From NCBI GenBank assembly GCA_947179155.2, contig OX359287.1:4825501-4889500 (forward strand): a stretch of 64,000 nt of DNA. Reading direction: 5' to 3'. Position 1 is the first letter of the stretch. Every line of letters begins with the position of its first letter. This DNA is from Hedera helix. Lineage: Eukaryota; Streptophyta; Magnoliopsida; Apiales; Araliaceae. Under the pieces are notes generated by a model. That model saw only the letters and a program-made list of their open reading frames with translations. It searched no databases and was not told the DNA's origin. The position numbers and the translations under genes are program-made. Below, piece by piece: positions 58,781 to 64,000 of the stretch.

Positions 58781-60074
58781 ATAGTAAGAGTTTAAAATAT
58801 TAACCAAGGCATGTAATATTATGATAAATCATCGAGTTAAATGATGTGATTAAGTTAAACCAAGGGTATGGTCCATTAGTGACTAACTAATTGTTCGACC
58901 TAACCAGAAATAAGGTCCAGCCATTAATCCAATGACATTAATAAATGTAAGAACTGCATAGTTTGTACAAAAGGTTTACGGTGTTGAATATGAAACACTG
59001 AGTCAAGTTAACGAGAGACTAAAATATAAAATTAACCCTATTGATTTACAAGGGGATGATAAGAAGAAATAAATATCTTTAAAGGTTTAGTATTGAGTCA
59101 AACTGTGACTGATATTGTGCACCGTTGATCTCACATACTGTATAGGTGATACAATGAACGTGAAAGATTAGCGTAAGCTGGTTATACAAGTCCAGACAAG
59201 TTTTTCAGAACGTGTTGCATTATGTGCCTGAATTAGAATACTATAAAATCAGTATGTGTGCATATGTTATTATGTGCAATATTGTGGTATTGTGCTTTTG
59301 TAATACAAATTGAAATAAATTGTTGATATACAATAGATGATTAAGTTGATTATTCTATATATATTGAACTGTATGAAATTGTAAATGACATGCATGAATA
59401 GCGTGGATCATAGAGTAAATACAAAGCATGATATACCTGAGATATGTAGTCATTGCAAAACATAGGATGCATGAAGCATGATGAAATATGTTTTTATGAT
59501 GTGAAACTGTTAGACTTGCTGAGCCGTCGTGCTCACCCTTGCTTAAAGCAAAACATTACAGAAAAGCTTGAGGAAGCTAATTACTCTGTTAGAGGTTAAG
59601 ATGAAGACTGACTAATGAGTTATCAAGATTGAAGCGTAGGTGCTTTTCTAGTAAAACTCTGTGATAGAATAAATTATCTCTGTGGGTATTACTTGTGAAG
59701 AATTTTATGTTTTAATGTGCTACAGAATAGCAAACCTAAATGTTGAAACAACATGTATAGATTATTTAAGATCGTTTGTAGAGGTTGTCCTTTATGTATA
59801 AGGATAATAGATTAGGTAATTGAGTCACTATACATATGATCTCAAAGTTGTAATAGCATGTTTAAAGATTGCGATTCTAGAATGGAATAGAGTTGAATGT
59901 TGAATTCAAACGTACCGTTTGTATTCATTTAAGGTTTAATACCTAGATTATAGTAATAATTGTATTAATTTATTGTTTATGAGTTTAATATAATTAGTTT
60001 AAACTCAGGATTGAGGTTATTTTTAACAGATCAGATCCGGAGCTAAAGGAGTCCGGATATGTGGTCGTTACAGT

Positions 60075-60086
60075 TGGTATCAAAGC
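60075..60086 (+). promoter_or_regulatory. Primer-binding site (initiator tRNA-Met type)
   Basis: TGGTATCAAAGC, one mismatch from TGGTATCAGAGC, three bases inside the 5' LTR end. Confidence 0.88.
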
Positions 60087-61243
60087 TAATAGGTTATAGT
60101 TCTTAGGTAATAGTACCTTAGGCTATAATCGTGGGAATATATTGAAGGTAGTGAAAGGATAAACTCAGATGAAGTTTAATCAATAAGAGCTAAATATATG
60201 AAATTCATGCAGAAGAAAATAAGCGTATATATGAGGAGATTCAAAAAAGGATCTTCAAGGTTTAATTCAAAATGAATGGAAATGAATCAGGAAACACTTG
60301 AATCAAGATTTTAAAAAGAAGGATCGTAAAGTAAAATGAGTAAAGATGAGTGAGAAGATGGTAGAATTAAACGATCATAGAATAAACAAGAAATTGTAAA
60401 GTGAAATCAATTGTGATATAAGATCATGGCGATCAGAATAAAATCATGGAATGACAAATGGTCTGTTAAATGATTATAAGGATGTATAGATAGCATGATG
60501 TTATAAGAAGGAAGATATTATGGAATAGTAAGAGGTGAACTCGTAAAGCGTTGTATGTGATAAGGTATGAATTGAGAAAATTCATATTAAGTTAAGAAGA
60601 AGTTAAAGGTTTGTGGGTTTTTAATTGATGACTCATGTTAGTGGCTGAGTTATACAATTCCTTGTATGAGCGGGAAATTTGTGTTTGGTTTGATGACCAC
60701 TTAGCTTCCTATAGTGATAATCAATTAAAACTTGGTGTCGCGTTATTCGCTAAATGTATGTTGAAAATGTGATTCTTTTCTCATGTGTATAACAGATAGG
60801 TAGAGGATGTTAAGATAAGTTCGTGACTCATAGTCATTTGGTGGAACCCCTCAGCGAATGGGCGACTTTGGCCTGACTTGGACAAGCTCTTCAAACCATA
60901 TGATTGTGGTAAGTTCCTGAGCCCAAATACGTGGTAAGTTTAATGAACAATGAGTGTGGGTAGAGTTAAGTAGCAAGATTTAAGCTATAATTGATATAGT
61001 TATTAAGCTGAAAAAGGTAAGGAGAAAAATTGGTGAATATTTGAGGTTTTAGGATATTCCAAATCTTCTAGCTATGCTAGACTTTGAAAATTTTAAAATC
61101 GTGCTTATGTGCTTTTAAAAATACAAAAGTTTTCTGGTTATCATCAACATAATAATTTATGGTGTGAAATGTCACATCTTTACTATTGTGATATGATAAA
61201 AACAAAAGTAATTTTTCAAATGTTTTGAAATGTTTAAAGGATA

Positions 61244-61676
61244 GTCTATGCTACTTGATTCAGCTAGACAAAATTGATTTTAAAATATCAAAATGTATTT
61301 ACAAAACCATTTTACGCCATTGAAGCTATGGTGTGGAGAAGATGTATGACGGAATCATCAACGTATCTTCTGTGAAGGTGCGGTATCATGAAGTCATAGT
61401 GATGACAGAATCCTCAACGCACTGTGCCAAATATGCGGTATCATGAAGTCATAAAATGAATTTCACTTTCACTTAAAATAGTTTAAAAAGTTCTAGAGTT
61501 CATGGTGCATGAACGATTTAATTGTGGTAGTCTAGGCCATTTGATTCGGTTAGACAATTTTTAATCTGAAGTGATGAACTTCAAAATTTAATTGCATGAG
61601 TGTGCTCTTGAAAAGTTTTAAAGATTCGATTGATATCCGAACTATTATTAGTCTAAGCCAATTGATTCGGCTAGAC
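61244..61676 (+). repeat. Three copies of the conserved hairpin
   Basis: At 61244-61269, 61530-61555 and 61651-61676. Outer arms are GTCTA and TAGAC in all three; inner stems are GCT with AGC, GCC with GGT, and GCC with GGC; loops contain TTGATTC. Confidence 0.75.
61346..61453 (+). repeat. ~56-bp direct duplication
   Basis: Both copies run from ATGACnGAATCnTCAACG to GCGGTATCATGAAGTCATA (61346-61398 and 61402-61453). Confidence 0.8.
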
Positions 61677-62260
61677 AAAGATTGAGGTATATTTACAGAA
61701 TTCAAGTATTTTTGAGAATTTATGTCAAACCAAATTATTTTGGTGCAGAATTTGTTAGTAAGTCTGAGGTGAACAACCCTATAATGGGGGATATGTCAGA
61801 GCCATGAATAAAGAACCCATGAAGGGGCGCCCAAGAGTGGTGGTAGACTAATACAAACAAAATATGGGTTGGTAAATCCAGAGAGTTCAACCCTGAGTGA
61901 AGTCGTTGTGCACAGCGCCAGCGTATGATAGATTGATCACCTAGCGTACAAAATAATTGTGGAATTTTTTCAGTCTTTGTGATTGATAAACATTCTCGCA
62001 GATGTTCACAGTCTTTGTGACCCCTCAGCATAGTAAGAAAGTTTTAATGAATATTTTGATTTTTAATTTATTCTTTTGTAAGATATTGATTTTCAATTTA
62101 TTCTTCTGCAAGATATTTCAATGTTCTGGATATTGAATAAAAAGAGGGTGTGAGCTTCTTAGAAGAAGATAAGAATGAAGGGGTTGGTATGAAAACCTAG
62201 TTATGATGGAAGTGAATGTTTAAAGAAGAGTATGCTGCAATTTCGATGACGAAATTTTTT

Positions 62261-62274
62261 GAAGGAGGGGTGAA
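62261..62274 (+). promoter_or_regulatory. Polypurine tract of the LARD-like element
   Basis: GAAGGAGGGGTGAA directly before the 3' LTR, preceded by an ATTTCG, ATGA, CGAAAT inverted repeat. Confidence 0.88.
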
Positions 62275-64000
62275 CGTAATATCCCAGATATTTGGAAGAA
62301 TTAGAAATAAGATTTCTAATAGTTAATAAAGGTTAGAGTTTAATAACCTAGTTGTGGAGATTAGAATTGTGAAAAAAATTTGTAATAAATTAAAATTTTA
62401 TTTGTTTAATCTATGAGCTAGCAAGAACCAATAAGGTTCAATAAGTGTGATAGGGACTTTTAGGAATAAAGTCCTATGATGTATATGAAGAGAATAAAAT
62501 TTGATTAGGAAATATTTCTAACAGAAGAAATATGCGGAGAAATCATTACGTAAGTTCATTGATGAAAACGTTCAATTAATTTCGAACATCGCATGCGATT
62601 ATAAATCAAGTAAACTAATTAATATAATTAGTCATTAATAAAACTTGCGTAGGGCATTTAATATATTATTTAATAAGTCCAAAATATTTGGATAATTAGT
62701 GTACTAACCTAGAGATATTTAATATCAAGAAATTGATAAGTGAGCAAATAAATTATTTATTCAATTAAATTTGAATAAAGTTTTGGTAACAAAATGGGTA
62801 CACTAATTAATGTGATCATCAATTAATGTGTAGTAGGAATAATATTTGAAGTCCCAAATTAATATTTTAATTAAATAAATGAATAGTGGACTAGCCTAAT
62901 TAAATATTTGATTAGTGTAATTAATTATTTAATTAACTGAAATAAGATTTATTGTGCTTGATTTAATTAATTAGTTTAGTAAACTAATTAATGAGAGGAT
63001 AATTTGGTGTCCAATAATTTAATTGGTCAAGTCCAACATGTTGAAAGAATTATTAGTCTAATTAAATTAAATTATGTGCTTAAATGATTTAATTATTTGA
63101 CTACCTTCTAAAAGCCTCCTTATTTGCCAAATTAGTTATCAAAATAAATCAAAAATATGAGAAATAAGGGGCATGGTTGGTGGAGTGGCCGGGTGTACTA
63201 TGGTATGGCTAGAGGTTGATTTTGTTGTCCTATTTGATTACTTGCATTGCTTTCCATAAGGACAAATAAAGCCTAAACTAGTGGAACTAAATGGGAAAAT
63301 GGTGTTAAGTGCTAGTTGAAATATATACTTACAATATATGTATGTAATAGATTTATTCTACTATAAATACCAAGTTCCATCTCTAGTATTGGGGTTACAA
63401 AGTTTATTGCAAGCATTGGTCATTTGAGAGTTGAGAGTTCTAGTGAGTTCATTTAGTGAGTTAAGTGAGTTTATCACCGAGTCCAACTGAGTCAAGCCTA
63501 GAGAAAGTCTTGGAGGTGTTGATGTCCACACACATCATCTCTTGATTTGGGAAAAGAAGGAGAAGAGCTCATAAAATCAAAAGTTAACTTCAAAACCCTA
63601 ATAATCCTAATATTAGAGGTTATATATAATTTATTGTTTGATATTTGTAAATCAAACTTTAAATGCTTAAAAGCATGCTAGATATGTTAAATAAGTGTTT
63701 CATGGATTTTTGGTATGGATCCATAAGCATTGATGTGGAAAAACTTAGCAAAAGTTGTAAAATGATGTTACCGGAAAACTAAAAACCAAGTAGCCTCATT
63801 CTCGGAATTACTGTTTATTATCCGTAAGTCAGAATCATAATCCGCCAATTTTTTATGCTAGATCTTGAAGTTATGAAAATTATTCAACTTGAATGACTAA
63901 AATCTGATTTAAAACGAGATATGATTTTTCTACTAAAACACTCTACTGTCAGAAGTTTTGCATGAACAGTCCGGCTCCAAGCTGTTTTCGGAGGTCAAAT
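62275..64000 (+). repeat. 3' LTR of the non-coding element, first 1.7 kb
   Basis: It starts CGTAATATCCCAG (TG changed to CG) and aligns with 55588-57320. Divergence from the 5' LTR is uneven: highest in the first few hundred bases, very low around 63090-63840. The LTR runs past the window edge. Confidence 0.92.

Larger units (their letters stand above)
55588..60072 (+). repeat. 5' LTR of the non-coding element
   Basis: It starts TGTAATATCCCAGATATTTG and ends GTGGTCGTTACA. It contains a TATA box (56674), a GAGAGTTGAGAGTTCTAGTGAG purine-rich stretch downstream of it, and an AT-rich array (57840-58780). Near 59519 it has TGAGCCGTCGTGCTCACCCTTG, a variant of the GTTGCTCACCCTTG word of the other Tekay LTRs. 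Confidence 0.9.
60087..62260 (+). other. Non-coding interior of the LARD-like element
   Basis: No frame longer than about 60 codons carries recognisable text. From about 61200 the sequence resembles the 3' part of Tekay-type LTRs: three conserved hairpins (61244, 61530, 61651), GATTGATCACCTAGCGTAC near 61930 (compare GCTGATCACCTAGAGTAC near 23560) and TTGTGACCCCTCAGCATAGTAAG near 62014 (compare TTGTGACCTTTCAGCATAAG near 23681). A ~56-bp duplication lies at 61346-61453. The first kilobase is unassigned. Confidence 0.7.
55588..64000 (+). mobile_element. Large non-coding LTR element (LARD-like), right end outside window
   Basis: It has a 4.5-kb LTR (55588-60072), an initiator-Met primer site, a 2.2-kb interior with no retroviral protein text, a polypurine tract and the start of the 3' LTR (62275 onwards). 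The target duplication candidate on the left is ACTTC (55583-55587). LTR starts, primer site and polypurine tract are of the Tekay style, so it probably depends on a Tekay element for its proteins. Confidence 0.88.

Noticed and set aside
61735..62031. 98-codon minus-strand frame in the LARD-like interior
   Set aside because: It overlaps LTR-like sequence alignable with the solo LTR; no recognisable domain.

Overview
This window is plant nuclear DNA, almost certainly a eudicot, from a repeat-dense and probably heterochromatic region. It is very AT-rich and I found no intact host gene, tRNA or rRNA gene, or CRISPR array. Nearly everything can be assigned to LTR retrotransposons of both superfamilies. 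Copia is represented by a Tork-like family and a SIRE-like remnant. Gypsy is represented by chromodomain-bearing Tekay/Del-type chromoviruses and an Athila-type element. All coding regions are broken by stops, frameshifts or deletions. The plant assignment rests on lineage-specific gag and pol motifs, primer-binding sites matching initiator tRNA-Met and tRNA-Asp, 5-bp target duplications, and CAG-to-TAG decay typical of methylated plant repeats.

Layout, left to right. 1-1253: end of an Athila/Tat-like LTR (minus). 1254-2742: unassigned AT-rich DNA with a small coiled-coil reading-frame remnant. 2743-6262: 3' LTR of a minus-strand chromovirus-type element, its polypurine tract, and a second, different LTR start about 0.5 kb further on. 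7102-8167 and 16815-18533: a SIRE-like Copia RT/RNase H remnant followed by a long decayed downstream reading frame, split by a full-length Copia element (8173-16809, target duplication TTCAC). 18534-19294: a diverged LTR fragment.

From 19295 to the right edge I read one large nest. The outer element is a minus-strand Tekay (3' LTR start at 48538, terminus at 19295, interior from 48539 rightwards). Inserted into its LTR are a solo LTR (19925-24149, duplication GTTTA) and a complete Athila element (24705-46132, duplication ATATC). The Athila is itself split by a younger plus-strand Tekay (31653-43040, duplication TGACC). Inserted into the outer Tekay leader is a minus-strand Copia (3' LTR 53505-54619). 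That Copia is interrupted by a large non-coding LTR element (55588 to beyond 64000, LARD-like). Reciprocal target duplications are visible for the Copia at 8173, the solo LTR, the Athila and the younger Tekay; one side only is visible for the others.

The most interesting signals are non-coding. First, a small hairpin (arms GTCTA and TAGAC plus an inner 3-bp stem) occurs seven times in LTR-type sequence of four elements, with compensatory changes. Second, GC-rich palindromic words (CGCGCATTGCGCG, AAACGACGCCGTTT, a TTACAAAATTGC motif) are shared among LTRs of unrelated families. Third, the younger Tekay has an extra coiled-coil reading frame upstream of gag, followed by short covarying hairpins whose counterparts are visible in the outer Tekay. 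All percentages and alignments were made by eye, without searches.
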